The notes: generated by a model from the sequence alone, not told the origin. A DNA stretch of 64,000 bases from Oscillospiraceae bacterium (GCA_015065785.1 SVPR01000005.1:62001-126000), one strand, 5' to 3'; shown: positions 54,347 through 62,864, counted from the first letter of the stretch. Made by a program: numbers and translations.

Positions 54347-55008
54347 TTGCCATCAGCTTTTGCTGCTTCGATTTGTTTATAATAATTCTCTAAAGTACGC
54401 GAATTTTGAACACCCAGCTTTCCTAAAGCTTCATCAATAGTGATTTTTCCTTTTTCGTATTCTTTGAGAACTTTTGCAGCATTATCGTAGGCATCTTTTG
54501 ATCTTTTTATTTTTTCATAATTTTCAGATGTAGGGTTATTTCTGTAGGAGTTTTTATCGAATGTCAAATTTTCTTTTTTGAAAAAGACACTTTGCTCTAA
54601 CATTCGTTCCTTTTCTGTTAAAATTTCCAAATCTGATGGCGGAAAAATATATAACCAATCGTTTAATGTTTTTGATAAAGATTTGTAAGAAGCATCAGCA
54701 AAATCAATTTCTTCAGCAGTTTTATTAACACAATAATCAAGATAATATACTTTTAAGTTTTCTATTTCTGACAGAACCTCATCCCTGCTTTTATACTCAC
54801 TCTTTAAAGTATAACTGAACTTCTCAGTGGCTTTATTTATTGTGTTTTCGGTTTCAGCTTTATTTGCTAAATCAGTGTAAGATGATGTATCTGATGTTGG
54901 TTGATTAGCTTTTTTGTTATTAGACTTTAATAAAAAGATACTTCCAACAGAAGTAATTAAAATAATACAGAATATGATAATAACAGATTTTTTTGACAAT
55001 AATCTCAC
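54343..55008 (-). CDS. Membrane-anchored protein of unknown function
   Basis: The 221-residue protein has one N-terminal membrane helix (about residues 8-27) and a charged, mostly helical outer part rich in Lys and Glu (DEVLSEIENLKVYYLDYC, RSKDAYDNAAKVLKEYEKG). The C-terminal NSRTLENYYKQIEAAKADGK overlaps the end of hairpin element 1. No family was recognised, and it is one of four small exported proteins in this accessory stretch. Confidence 0.6.
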   Translation of the reverse strand: MRLLSKKSVIIIFCIILITSVGSIFLLKSNNKKANQPTSDTSSYTDLANKAETENTINKATEKFSYTLKSEYKSRDEVLSEIENLKVYYLDYCVNKTAEEIDFADASYKSLSKTLNDWLYIFPPSDLEILTEKERMLEQSVFFKKENLTFDKNSYRNNPTSENYEKIKRSKDAYDNAAKVLKEYEKGKITIDEALGKLGVQNSRTLENYYKQIEAAKADGK

Positions 55009-55023
55009 TCCTTAACGAGGGAA

Positions 55024-55076
55024 AATCAGGGGTCGGTTAGCGTGAAAACCGAGCCTGATTGTTCTATCCCCTGATT
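55024..55076. repeat. Nested inverted repeats between two hypothetical genes
   Basis: The outer arms AATCAGGGG (55024-55032) and CCCCTGATT (55068-55076) enclose inner arms TCGGTT (55033-55038) and AACCGA (55047-55052). The outer motif resembles AATCGGGGGACGGTT at 55711, so both may be fragments of a dispersed palindromic repeat. Confidence 0.5.
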
Positions 55077-55087
55077 GTCCTCATTTG

Positions 55088-55663
55088 TTAATATATTACA
55101 TGTGGGTGATCCTCGAAAGTAAATATTTCCATTAGTTTGTCAATATAAAAACGATATTCAAAATTGTTGTAATTTTTTATCATTTCTTCTTGCAAATTTC
55201 TATCTAATGGCATTAAAGCTGTAGGAGTCATATACCCTAACTCCCCACCGCTGAAAAAAACTTCGATTTTTTTGTAACATTTAAAAACGCCACTTGTATT
55301 TTCAGGAATATAATAATAACCATTTGTTTTTGATTTAGCTAAAAAAATTTTGTAACATGTATCCGCTTTAAATGGAATTGGTTGTTGTTGAATAATAGTG
55401 ATTTCATCAGGGAGTACTTCTCGTGTACGCGAACGCTCATTAAAAACTTTTAAAGAATAAATATATTCACCGTTTTCATTCGACTTTATTTCAGCTGACT
55501 CCCCGTTGAAATACGCGTCAGTGTAAAAGTCTGATTTATCGATAATTGTATCTATCGTTAATGGCTTTTCGCTATCTTTGAAATTTTCTAAAATCAAAGT
55601 AATTCCCAAGAATACGAGTAGCAAAGTAATGAACTGCAGGCTTTTTTTTAAGCTTATTTTCAT
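55088..55663 (-). CDS. Exported or membrane-anchored protein of unknown function
   Basis: The 191-residue protein starts with a membrane helix (about residues 9-25). The remainder is a beta-rich domain with NGEYIYSLKVFNERSR, ADTCYKIFLAKSK and VFKCYKKIEVFFSGGELG. It contains only two cysteines (about positions 107 and 133), which could form a disulfide outside the cell. No family was recognised. Confidence 0.6.
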   Translation of the reverse strand: MKISLKKSLQFITLLLVFLGITLILENFKDSEKPLTIDTIIDKSDFYTDAYFNGESAEIKSNENGEYIYSLKVFNERSRTREVLPDEITIIQQQPIPFKADTCYKIFLAKSKTNGYYYIPENTSGVFKCYKKIEVFFSGGELGYMTPTALMPLDRNLQEEMIKNYNNFEYRFYIDKLMEIFTFEDHPHVIY

Positions 55664-55710
55664 ATTAGATCACGCACTCACTTTACTGTAAATTTGGTTT
55701 AAGTGATGAA

Positions 55711-55802
55711 AAAATCGGGGGACGGTTCTATGATTGTGTTGGTTTCCCAACGCGAAGCATTTCAAAATTCTGCATTCAGCACTCAACATTTTTTATCTCG
55801 TC
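55711..55802. repeat. Decayed hairpin-element fragment
   Basis: GGGACG (55717-55722) and CGTCCC (55797-55802) bracket a stretch with CGAAGCATTTCAAAATTCTG and CATTCAGCACTCAACATTTT. The last units match the right end of element 1 at 54291-54320. It looks like a solo, degraded end of the same repeat family. Confidence 0.5.
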
Positions 55803-55816
55803 CCTAATTTTCTTGA

Positions 55817-56224
55817 TTAATAAATATTTTCATTTAAAGGGATCATTATTGTATGGGGTAATTGTTCATCACCTAAAAATGTTATTTTAAAATATTGGGG
55901 AGACCATTCTGTTTTAAAATCACCTGATTTCCCATCATCAGACACATTCACAAAAAATGTGTTTATTTCTGTAAAACTCTTTTCTTCCGTTGGGTCTGTT
56001 TTATTGTTGTATTTTTGTAAGGACACTTCAAAAGTGACAGGACCAAACGGAAATACTGGATCCCCTTTTTGATAAACAACTACTTTGTACTTTTGATTTG
56101 GCGAAATTTCTTCTGAACGAATGATATTTTGCTCATTGGTATTAATAGAGTTTAATCCGATTATAAGTAGTAAAATTAGAATAGTTACACTTTCTATTAT
56201 GATAACTGCTTTTGATTTATTCAT
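55817..56224 (-). CDS. Small membrane-anchored protein, DUF5412-like
   Basis: The 135-residue protein has an N-terminal membrane helix (about residues 7-24) and a small beta domain. The segment SPNQKYKVVVYQKGDPVFPFGPVTFEVSL and the ending WSPQYFKITFLGD resemble DUF5412-type proteins. Function is unknown. It follows the lipoprotein gene by two bases, so the two are one unit. Confidence 0.6.
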   Translation of the reverse strand: MNKSKAVIIIESVTILILLLIIGLNSINTNEQNIIRSEEISPNQKYKVVVYQKGDPVFPFGPVTFEVSLQKYNNKTDPTEEKSFTEINTFFVNVSDDGKSGDFKTEWSPQYFKITFLGDEQLPHTIMIPLNENIY

Positions 56225-56226
56225 TT

Positions 56227-56862
56227 TTATCCCTCCAGTTGAACTTCAAAAGAATTAAAATCTGTATGAATTGTTTGAGCCAAACGATCATCCAAAACAT
56301 GTGCTTTATCAATTACACATTGAAAATAACAATACGATTCAGTGTTTTCAATCCTGTATATTCCGTGCAATCCTATCCCATTGTTTAAACTGTCATAAAA
56401 AAAATGCATTGTAGTATTATTAATCGTATATTTAGAATAAGATGTTTTTGAACTTGTTTCAGAAGCAAAATCGTTAATTAATTCATTGAAATCCCCATCA
56501 AGAAAATCTATTTGGATTTCTATATTCGAATAAGTAATGTTACTATTAGACGAATTTATAATATTATTATACTTTAAATGAATAATAGTATCAATATTTT
56601 TGCATTCCAAAAACTCAAAATTTGCTTTTTCTAATAAAATATTCGGAATATAAACTACATTTAAATTCGAATTATTGATTTTTTTTGAAAAGAAATTTTC
56701 AACTTGATTTTTGGTTGTTTCGTTTTGTGAATTCGGAGAATTGCTATAAAAAATAGTTGTCTCGTTACTCGGATTATTTAATGGCACATCTTTATTTCCA
56801 AATGTACATGATGAAATAAAAAAAAGAATTGACAACAACCAACATAATTTAATGACTTTCAT
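56227..56862 (-). CDS. Small lipoprotein of unknown function
   Basis: The ATG at 56862 with GGAG seven bases upstream gives 211 residues. A lipobox (ISSCTFG) at about residue 19 marks an outer-surface lipoprotein. The mature part has an Asn/Ser-rich linker and a domain with FLECKNIDTIIHLKYN and MHFFYDSLNNGIGLHGIYRIE. It begins within 11 bases of the 884-residue secreted protein gene, suggesting joint expression. No family was recognised. Confidence 0.6.
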   Translation of the reverse strand: MKVIKLCWLLSILFFISSCTFGNKDVPLNNPSNETTIFYSNSPNSQNETTKNQVENFFSKKINNSNLNVVYIPNILLEKANFEFLECKNIDTIIHLKYNNIINSSNSNITYSNIEIQIDFLDGDFNELINDFASETSSKTSYSKYTINNTTMHFFYDSLNNGIGLHGIYRIENTESYCYFQCVIDKAHVLDDRLAQTIHTDFNSFEVQLEG

Positions 56863-56872
56863 ATCACATCTC

Positions 56873-59527
56873 CTATATTTGTGCAAAAATAAAATCAGTA
56901 AAGGCTTGTGCTGCTGCTTTTGATTGAGTTGTTGTTACAGAATATCCTTTGTCTTCATAAATAGGCCATTGTTTTAAACCGGCGAATTTATTTTTGGCAA
57001 ATTTATATACATCATCATAGAATTCATCAGAATCTCTACCATCTATAAAATATATATATCTATTTTTGTAAGTATCCCCAGAATAGTAATTATATATATT
57101 TGTCCCCAAGGAACTACTATCTGAATAGTTATCGCAAAAATAAATCGCATCTAAATCGGCATATAAATCTTCGTAGGAAAAAGAATACCCACTAGAACCC
57201 ATAATGCTTTTAAATTTATTATAGAAAGTTGTGTAATCATTTGAATTATTTGTTGCTATAATCGTATCTATTACAAGAGTTTGAAAATCACCTGCCCATC
57301 CTGATAAAGCGTCTACATTTTTTTCGCCTACAGCAATGGATTTTAAGCTTGAAGAGTTATATAATATTGCATTTGCTACAGCGCATAAATGAGTGAAGTC
57401 AATACATTGAGAATTTCCAGAATAGAAAAATTGTTGATTGTTTTTCATTATTTGCAGATAATCAAAATTCGATTTGATATAGGATGCAAATCCTGAATCT
57501 ATCTTTCCAGCTACTTCATCCCAAAGTGAATTATTATATGCCTTACTTCGAATATATTGATAAACAAGTAATTGTGAATCCCTTTCATCATAATCCGCAG
57601 CAAAAGATTGAAGAAATATAATATCTGTTTGTAGTTGTCGATTAACTGGATAAAACCTCCAACGTTGAGCTATATTACCAGTATATTTTGCTAATTGAAC
57701 ATTAGCACCGCTTGATGTACTAGAATTTGTAACTGTAAGCCCGTAATTATATCCGCTACATTTTGACAAAACCCTATATGTTCCATCCTTATTTGGTATA
57801 ATTCGGAATAGGCGACTATTATTAGTGGCTGTAGAAACACCTATATTACTACCATTAGAAACACTTGTACTATCGCTTGTTAAGAATTTTTTAAAATTCC
57901 CTTCACTTGATTTTAAATAGTAATATCCATTTCCCATATTAATTACAGACCAATGTTGATTTCTTTGCTGATTATAATTATACTGAACGACATTTGTTCC
58001 GGTTACATTTAAATACAAATCACTGTTTTCTGAAAAAATATAATAAACATTTTCTTCAAGACTGGCATCTTCAGTATAGTTTATAATAATAGATGGTGGA
58101 TAACTACTATGATTTGCAGCGCAAAAATGTCTGCTAGAAACACCAGTTGACATCATTTTTAATGCTAGTCCTCGTTCCTGTGGTTTTCCATCATCTTTTA
58201 GTTCATAACGCAACCAATTTCTGATAAAACCTGAGATATCAAGATTATGCCAACCCGAAGCAGAAATTGTTTTTTGACTATATGGCTCAGCATAAAGTGC
58301 CGGCATATTATTGTAGGTGATAGTTGTGTTATTCCACGCTGTTCCCATATTGTAAACACCAACTGTTGCAGTTGAAGTTTTACCTGAACCCTCATAGATT
58401 TTTAAATATGCGCTTGTTATATTTTCAGGGCGAATATATACATAATTTTGAATGTTATTAATTTTAATAAAAGAAATAGCTTCACCATAAGTAGAACCAT
58501 GATAACCAACAACATTATATGTGTTTGAGTTGAAGTTTGTATTTGGGTAACCACTGAATACAGGTGAGTCGAAAATTGGTTCAGAATTAAAAGTTACAGT
58601 CGGGTCAACTATTACAGGGTAAACAGTTGTTTCGGCAGTTAAAAACTCTTCATCTAAAGTAATTTTTAAATTATAAATATCACCATCAACTTTAGTGAGT
58701 TCAATTTTATTAAACAAACTTGTGTTAAAAGCTTCTCCTTGTGAAGAGTCACGCATATCAATCTGGCTTATTGCCGCTACTTCTTCACCTGTTGCTTTAT
58801 CTATTAAAGGAATAGAATCACCGCTTAAATAAAGAGGTTCTAAGTCTTTTAACTCAACAGTAAATTCATAAATGTTGTTCCCATTATATTCTTCAATAAT
58901 AATTTCTTCTTTAACACCGGTTGAAATAGGGGTGTAAGTAATTATATCATTATCATCAAAAACATCTTCATACCTTAAAACATTTTCTTCATCTAAAGTC
59001 GGTTTAGAAAAAACATCCTTGAATTTCAATTTTTTGTTTTTGGTGTTTGGGTAACATTTTATTTCGTATTCATCATCAGTAATGGTTACCCCGTCTTTAA
59101 TGTGATTAGGAAAAAAAGATTTGACAGGTGCTTTTGTACACTTGTAATAGTGTTTAGATAAAACTTTATCAAAAGAAGAAAGTTCTTCTAATTTTGTGTC
59201 TATAAATTTGATTTCCTCATCTTCAATATACTTAATAGGTGTCTGGAAAATTTCAACTGTTTTTGTTCCATCAGTGTTATTTGTAGTAACTGAATATGGA
59301 TCTTCGTCGTAAATATCAAGCGATTCCGCTTTTTCATTTTCGTTATAAGAATCTTCAATGTAGTCCGGAAGTTCTTCAACTGTACCTTTATATGATACTA
59401 ATTCATCGTTAATATTTTCTGTTGCCTGCAGTGTTTCTGTTGGTTCATTTGCGTAAACTGCATATGTTTCTAGTACCAATGATAACATAATTGCAATGCA
59501 CATTGCAACAGATAAAACTTTTTTCAT
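56873..59527 (-). CDS. Secreted DNRLRE / ricin-type multidomain protein with unknown C-terminal domain
   Basis: The 884-residue protein has a signal peptide (cleavage near residue 27), an N-terminal region seen in Bacillota wall-associated proteins (about 50-310), a DNRLRE domain (about 315-485) and a ricin-type beta-trefoil region (about 490-630) with QRNQHWSV and AQRWRFYPV repeats. The last 250 residues are an unrecognised domain with CIDFTHLCAVANAI and ALSGWAGDFQTL, whose Asp, His and Trp could be functional. AAAGGAG precedes the start. It may be a surface enzyme or effector. The two small genes after it may be related. Confidence 0.75.
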   Translation of the reverse strand: MKKVLSVAMCIAIMLSLVLETYAVYANEPTETLQATENINDELVSYKGTVEELPDYIEDSYNENEKAESLDIYDEDPYSVTTNNTDGTKTVEIFQTPIKYIEDEEIKFIDTKLEELSSFDKVLSKHYYKCTKAPVKSFFPNHIKDGVTITDDEYEIKCYPNTKNKKLKFKDVFSKPTLDEENVLRYEDVFDDNDIITYTPISTGVKEEIIIEEYNGNNIYEFTVELKDLEPLYLSGDSIPLIDKATGEEVAAISQIDMRDSSQGEAFNTSLFNKIELTKVDGDIYNLKITLDEEFLTAETTVYPVIVDPTVTFNSEPIFDSPVFSGYPNTNFNSNTYNVVGYHGSTYGEAISFIKINNIQNYVYIRPENITSAYLKIYEGSGKTSTATVGVYNMGTAWNNTTITYNNMPALYAEPYSQKTISASGWHNLDISGFIRNWLRYELKDDGKPQERGLALKMMSTGVSSRHFCAANHSSYPPSIIINYTEDASLEENVYYIFSENSDLYLNVTGTNVVQYNYNQQRNQHWSVINMGNGYYYLKSSEGNFKKFLTSDSTSVSNGSNIGVSTATNNSRLFRIIPNKDGTYRVLSKCSGYNYGLTVTNSSTSSGANVQLAKYTGNIAQRWRFYPVNRQLQTDIIFLQSFAADYDERDSQLLVYQYIRSKAYNNSLWDEVAGKIDSGFASYIKSNFDYLQIMKNNQQFFYSGNSQCIDFTHLCAVANAILYNSSSLKSIAVGEKNVDALSGWAGDFQTLVIDTIIATNNSNDYTTFYNKFKSIMGSSGYSFSYEDLYADLDAIYFCDNYSDSSSLGTNIYNYYSGDTYKNRYIYFIDGRDSDEFYDDVYKFAKNKFAGLKQWPIYEDKGYSVTTTQSKAAAQAFTDFIFAQI

Positions 59528-59632
59528 AATTTTTTCTCCTTTAATTTAAAAATCCCCCTATAATCTCCTTAATCATAATTGTTGTTTTTTATTTCTCCTT
59601 ATGATTTGACTACCCACCTTTACGAAAAAGTC

Positions 59633-59660
59633 TTTATAGGGTTCCATATATATATGACAA
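59633..59660 (-). promoter_or_regulatory. Possible promoter of the secreted multidomain protein gene
   Basis: TTGTCA (59655-59660) and TATAAA (59633-59638) are 16 bases apart on the minus strand, about 105 bases before the start. Nothing else is apparent in the gene-free stretch 59528-59844. Confidence 0.5.
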
Positions 59661-59844
59661 AAAGTTTAAAAAGCTACATAAAATTTTATGGTTTTTTAGA
59701 AAATCTATATTTTGACCAAAAAACAGGGAGACTATTTGTATAAAGTGAAGCATTGCATTGCCATAATTTGCTTTCCGTTGATTATTTTATAATTTTTCTT
59801 TCAGATTTTACATCCCCTGAAAAGCGAATTTGCGAGAAGTTGTT

Positions 59845-60050
59845 TTAAAATTAAGAATTAAGAATTAAAAATTAAAAATTTCGGAAGTCCTGCGGACTTG
59901 ATTATAAAATGAACAAAATTAATGCATCTTATCATTTATAGTTGATATTAAAACCAGCTTAAAATGATAAGATGCATTTCCTTTTATAATATTATAATTG
60001 CCGACCGCAGTCCCACAATTTTCAATTTTCAATTCTCAATTTTTAATTAT
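59845..60050. repeat. Hairpin element 2 (MITE-like), about 205 bp
   Basis: The ends are inverted low-complexity repeats, left AATTAAGAATTAAAAATT-type and right AATTTTTAATTA-type. Next come matching segments (TCGGAAGTCCTGCGGACTT on the left, the complement of GTGGGACTGCGGTCGGCAA on the right). The centre is a perfect 16-bp hairpin (59922-59937 with 59962-59977, ATGCATCTTATCATTT). The architecture equals element 1 at 54.1 kb. No protein is encoded. Confidence 0.7.
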
Positions 60051-60068
60051 AACAAAAGCGGATGCAAA

Positions 60069-60225
60069 TTAGTGTTGTTCTTAACGAAGAATTTAAAAGT
60101 GTACTCATTTTCCGTTAAGAACCAGCATCGCATTTGTATGTACAAACGCACTTGGGCAGTAGCCCAAACCCACTAACAACAGAAAAGAGAAGACTCGTCA
60201 ATCTACAAATCTTCTCTTTCTTTTT
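60069..60225 (+). ncRNA. Candidate structured RNA with four stems and terminator
   Basis: A closing stem (TTAGTG 60069-60074 with CACTAA 60171-60176) encloses three hairpins. These are 60077-60086 with 60113-60122 (perfect 10 bp, GTTCTTAACG), 60133-60138 with 60141-60146 (TTTGTA, two-base loop) and 60152-60157 with 60162-60167 (TTGGGC, four-base loop). A terminator stem (60184-60193 with 60210-60219) and CTTTTT follow. The pattern suggests a folded transcript on the plus strand. No known RNA family was recognised, and no convincing promoter is seen. Confidence 0.45.
60184..60225 (+). terminator. Terminator hairpin after the candidate RNA
   Basis: AAAGAGAAGA (60184-60193) pairs with 60210-60219 and is followed by CTTTTT. 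Confidence 0.65.
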
Positions 60226-60234
60226 GTCTGTTAA

Positions 60235-60429
60235 GTGATATGCTGACGGTCGTCAGCGTGATATTTTCGCCTTGCGAAAGTGATATGAAACCTATGGGCT
60301 TCGTGATATTCTATTCTCCATAAACTGTCCGCAGGACAATATCACTATGCGTAGCATAATATCACTGCGAAGCAATATCACTCGCCGTAGGCGAATAGAG
60401 TTGCGTGATACTCCGCTTGGAGTATCACG
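60235..60429. repeat. Array of mini-hairpins punctuated by GTGATAT / ATATCAC
   Basis: GTGATAT occurs at 60235, 60258, 60280 and 60303, and its complement ATATCAC at 60339, 60359 and 60375. Most spacers hold a private small palindrome: GCTGACG-gt-CGTCAGC, TTTCGC-ctt-GCGAAA, TGTCC-gca-GGACA, ATGC-gta-GCAT and CGCC-gta-GGCG. The array ends in a perfect 12-bp hairpin at 60402-60429 that contains GTGATA and TATCAC itself. The orientation flips in the middle, so the whole is a large inverted structure. Confidence 0.75.
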
Positions 60430-60449
60430 CTAACTGCATCCGCTTTTTG

Positions 60450-61499
60450 TTATTTATTAGTTTTGTTAATTTGATAAATTACTTCTGAACCAATCTGGTC
60501 TAATGGGAGCTGACGGGTAATGCCGCCGATTTTATAAGCTTCCATTGGCATACCATAAACAACGCAGGTTTCTTTATCCTGACCAATGGTGTAAGCACCG
60601 GTGTCTTTAAGGAATTTAATGCCCTTAGCACCATCGGCACCCATACCTGTAAGAATAACACCCACTGCATTTTTACCTGCTGTTTTTGCAACTGAATCAA
60701 ACATTACATCAACTGACGGACAGTGTCCGCTGACTTTTTCACCGCGTTGGCTTCTGATGTAATAGCCTTTTGCATCTTCCTTTAATGTAAGATGGAATTC
60801 ACCTGCTGCAATAATAATCTGCCCAGGTACAACTCTGTCAAAATCTTCTGCTTCTTTAACACGCATTTTACAGATTTTGTCGAGTCTTTGTGCATAAAGG
60901 TCTGTAAATTTAGGTGGCATATGCTGAACAATAACAACGCCTGGTGTATTTGCAGGGAAGTCTTTAACAACCTCAATAATTGCTTCTGTACCGCCTGTTG
61001 AAGCACCGATAGCAATAACTGACTTGCTACCTGCTTTAACATTCATCATAGAAGCAAGTGCGCTGGTTGCCTGTGTTTTTTGTGCAACCTCAGCAACAGG
61101 TCTCATTCTTTTAACCTTTGCCTTAGAAGCAACCTTAACCTTTTCGGTTAATTCCAGGAAGAATTCCTTTATAGCCTCCTGACTTGCATCAGGCTTTTTA
61201 ACGAAATCAACAGCACCTGCATCAAGAGCATCAAGTGCATTTATAGGAAGTGAGCTCACAACAACAACAGGAATTGGTCTTTGCGGAATAAGTGTTTTTA
61301 AAAACTCAATTCCGTTCATACCCGGCATTTCAACATCAAGTGTTACAACATCGGGATTCAATTCCTCAATTTTACCCATTGCGTCTTTGGCATTAATTGC
61401 ACTGCCTACAACTTCAATTTCTTTATCCTGACTAAGTGACAGTTGTAATTTGGTTCTGAAAATAATAGAATCGTCAACAACAAGAACACGAATAGACAA
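60450..61499 (-). CDS. cheB: Chemotaxis protein-glutamate methylesterase CheB
   Basis: The 349-residue protein has an N-terminal receiver with the phosphoacceptor Asp in VVTLDVEMPGMNG and a C-terminal methylesterase with the catalytic Ser in IGASTGGTEAI, His in VQHMPPKFT and Asp in LTGMGADGAKG. It removes methyl groups from chemoreceptors during adaptation. It is the last gene of the cheA-cheW-cheR-cheB run, and its stop lies in the inverted repeat of the non-coding block. Confidence 0.97.
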   Translation of the reverse strand: MSIRVLVVDDSIIFRTKLQLSLSQDKEIEVVGSAINAKDAMGKIEELNPDVVTLDVEMPGMNGIEFLKTLIPQRPIPVVVVSSLPINALDALDAGAVDFVKKPDASQEAIKEFFLELTEKVKVASKAKVKRMRPVAEVAQKTQATSALASMMNVKAGSKSVIAIGASTGGTEAIIEVVKDFPANTPGVVIVQHMPPKFTDLYAQRLDKICKMRVKEAEDFDRVVPGQIIIAAGEFHLTLKEDAKGYYIRSQRGEKVSGHCPSVDVMFDSVAKTAGKNAVGVILTGMGADGAKGIKFLKDTGAYTIGQDKETCVVYGMPMEAYKIGGITRQLPLDQIGSEVIYQINKTNK

Positions 61500-61514
61500 C
61501 TAATTCACCGACTT

Positions 61515-62351
61515 TCATTTTTTTGTGATTTTCTGATATGTAGAAGGTCTGACATAGGTATATCCGGTATATTCTTTATCAATTGATTCTGAATGACCTA
61601 TAAACAAATATCCACCCTCAGCGGTAGCATCGTAAAATCTTTTTACGAGTTTATTTGTTGTTTCAGCGTCAAAATAAATCATAACATTACGACAGAAAAT
61701 AATGTCAAACGGTTTTTTATAGACAATTTCGTCCATAAGGTTAAACACCTTAAAAATTACTTCCTTACGCATAGCTTCAGAAATCTGGTAGCTGCCATCG
61801 GGTTGCATTTTAAAGTATTTAGTACGCCAGGCTGGTGGCAAATCTGTAAGATTATCTGCAGTGTAAGCACCAACTTTAGCTTTTTCAAGCACAGCAGTAG
61901 AAATATCGGTAGCAAGAATTCTTGTATCCCAAAGGTTTTTTCTCGGACCGAAATATTGATCTAATGTCATAGCTATGTTATATGCTTCCTGACCTGCAGA
62001 ACAGCCGGCACTCCAGATTCTTAATTCCTTTTGTCTGCGTTTTTCAAGGTCGGGAAGTGCTACATTCTGAAGAAATTCAAAATGCTCATTTTCTCTACCG
62101 AAATAAGAGTGGTTGGTTGTGATTTTATTTAAGAATAAATTCATTTCAGTGCCACTTTTATCATCAAGAAGCATCTTGAAATATTGGTCAAAGCTTGTAA
62201 GTCCCTTTGTTTTAATAGTCTGAGAAAGACGACCTTCAATAAGCTGTCTTTTCTTTCTTAAATCTATGCCATAAGTTCTGTAAACAAAACCTACAATTTT
62301 TTCGAATTCTGCATCAGTAATAGTTACAATCGGGCTGTTCTGAGCAATCAT
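61515..62351 (-). CDS. cheR: Chemoreceptor methyltransferase CheR
   Basis: The 278-residue enzyme has an all-helical N-terminal domain, the SAM-binding region IWSAGCSAGQEAYNIAM and the Rossmann segment FDIIFCRNVMIYFD, and ends in LFIGHSESI. It adds methyl groups to receptor glutamates and works against CheB, encoded 15 bases downstream. Confidence 0.97.
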   Translation of the reverse strand: MIAQNSPIVTITDAEFEKIVGFVYRTYGIDLRKKRQLIEGRLSQTIKTKGLTSFDQYFKMLLDDKSGTEMNLFLNKITTNHSYFGRENEHFEFLQNVALPDLEKRRQKELRIWSAGCSAGQEAYNIAMTLDQYFGPRKNLWDTRILATDISTAVLEKAKVGAYTADNLTDLPPAWRTKYFKMQPDGSYQISEAMRKEVIFKVFNLMDEIVYKKPFDIIFCRNVMIYFDAETTNKLVKRFYDATAEGGYLFIGHSESIDKEYTGYTYVRPSTYQKITKK

Positions 62352-62384
62352 TCTTAATTCCCCTTTGAAATTTATAAAATATTA

Positions 62385-62864
62385 TTATAACTGAAGTGAA
62401 TTAACATCTTGCTCTAAGAATTTAACACAGTCAATGTTAAGAACAATTTTGTCGCCAATTTCAGAAACTGAATCAAGATAGTTGCTTACTACATCACCCA
62501 TATCAGGTGGTGCAACAAGCTGATCCTGTTCAACAGTAACAACCTCTGAAACGCGGTCAACAATTAAACCTACGCTTGTGTCGTGAACATCTAAAACAAC
62601 GATACAGGTCTGGCTGTCATATTCACGCTCAGGCATAGCAAATTTAAGACGAACATCAATAACAGGAACAACACCGCCACGAAGGTTGATAATACCTTTA
62701 ACATATTCTGGTGTGCCCGGGATATCTGTAATTTTAGGAACACTGATAATTTCTCTTACTGATGTAAGTGATAAACCATAATAAGCTTCATCAATTTTGA
62801 ATAATAAATATCTGTTGCTTAATTCCTCAATAACATCGTTGCTGATTGTTGCATTTTCGTTCAT
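62385..62864 (-). CDS. cheW: Chemotaxis coupling protein CheW
   Basis: The 159-residue protein is a single CheW domain, with YLLFKIDEAYYGLSLTSVREII, VKGIINLRGGVVPVIDVRLKF and VGLIVDRVSEVV. It links chemoreceptors to CheA. It lies between cheA and cheR on the same strand. Confidence 0.96.
   Translation of the reverse strand: MNENATISNDVIEELSNRYLLFKIDEAYYGLSLTSVREIISVPKITDIPGTPEYVKGIINLRGGVVPVIDVRLKFAMPEREYDSQTCIVVLDVHDTSVGLIVDRVSEVVTVEQDQLVAPPDMGDVVSNYLDSVSEIGDKIVLNIDCVKFLEQDVNSLQL

Larger units (their letters stand above)
60047..60456. repeat. IR-bounded non-coding block of about 410 bp
   Basis: The left end (AACAAAAGCGGATGCA region, 60050-60072) and the right end (60430-60453) are inverted copies differing by one A and one or two bases. 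Between them lie a candidate structured RNA and an array of mini-hairpins. The right end overlaps the cheB stop codon and the left end abuts hairpin element 2. It may be a mobile or dispersed element, but no transposase is present. Confidence 0.65.

Noticed and set aside
59964-60176. A 70-codon open frame on the plus strand.
   Set aside because: It runs through hairpin element 2 and the structured RNA candidate, lacks a ribosome site and has no protein-like composition.
60235-60429. The GTGATAT array as a CRISPR array.
   Set aside because: The constant part is only seven bases, the orientation flips in the middle, most spacers are themselves palindromes, and no cas gene is present.
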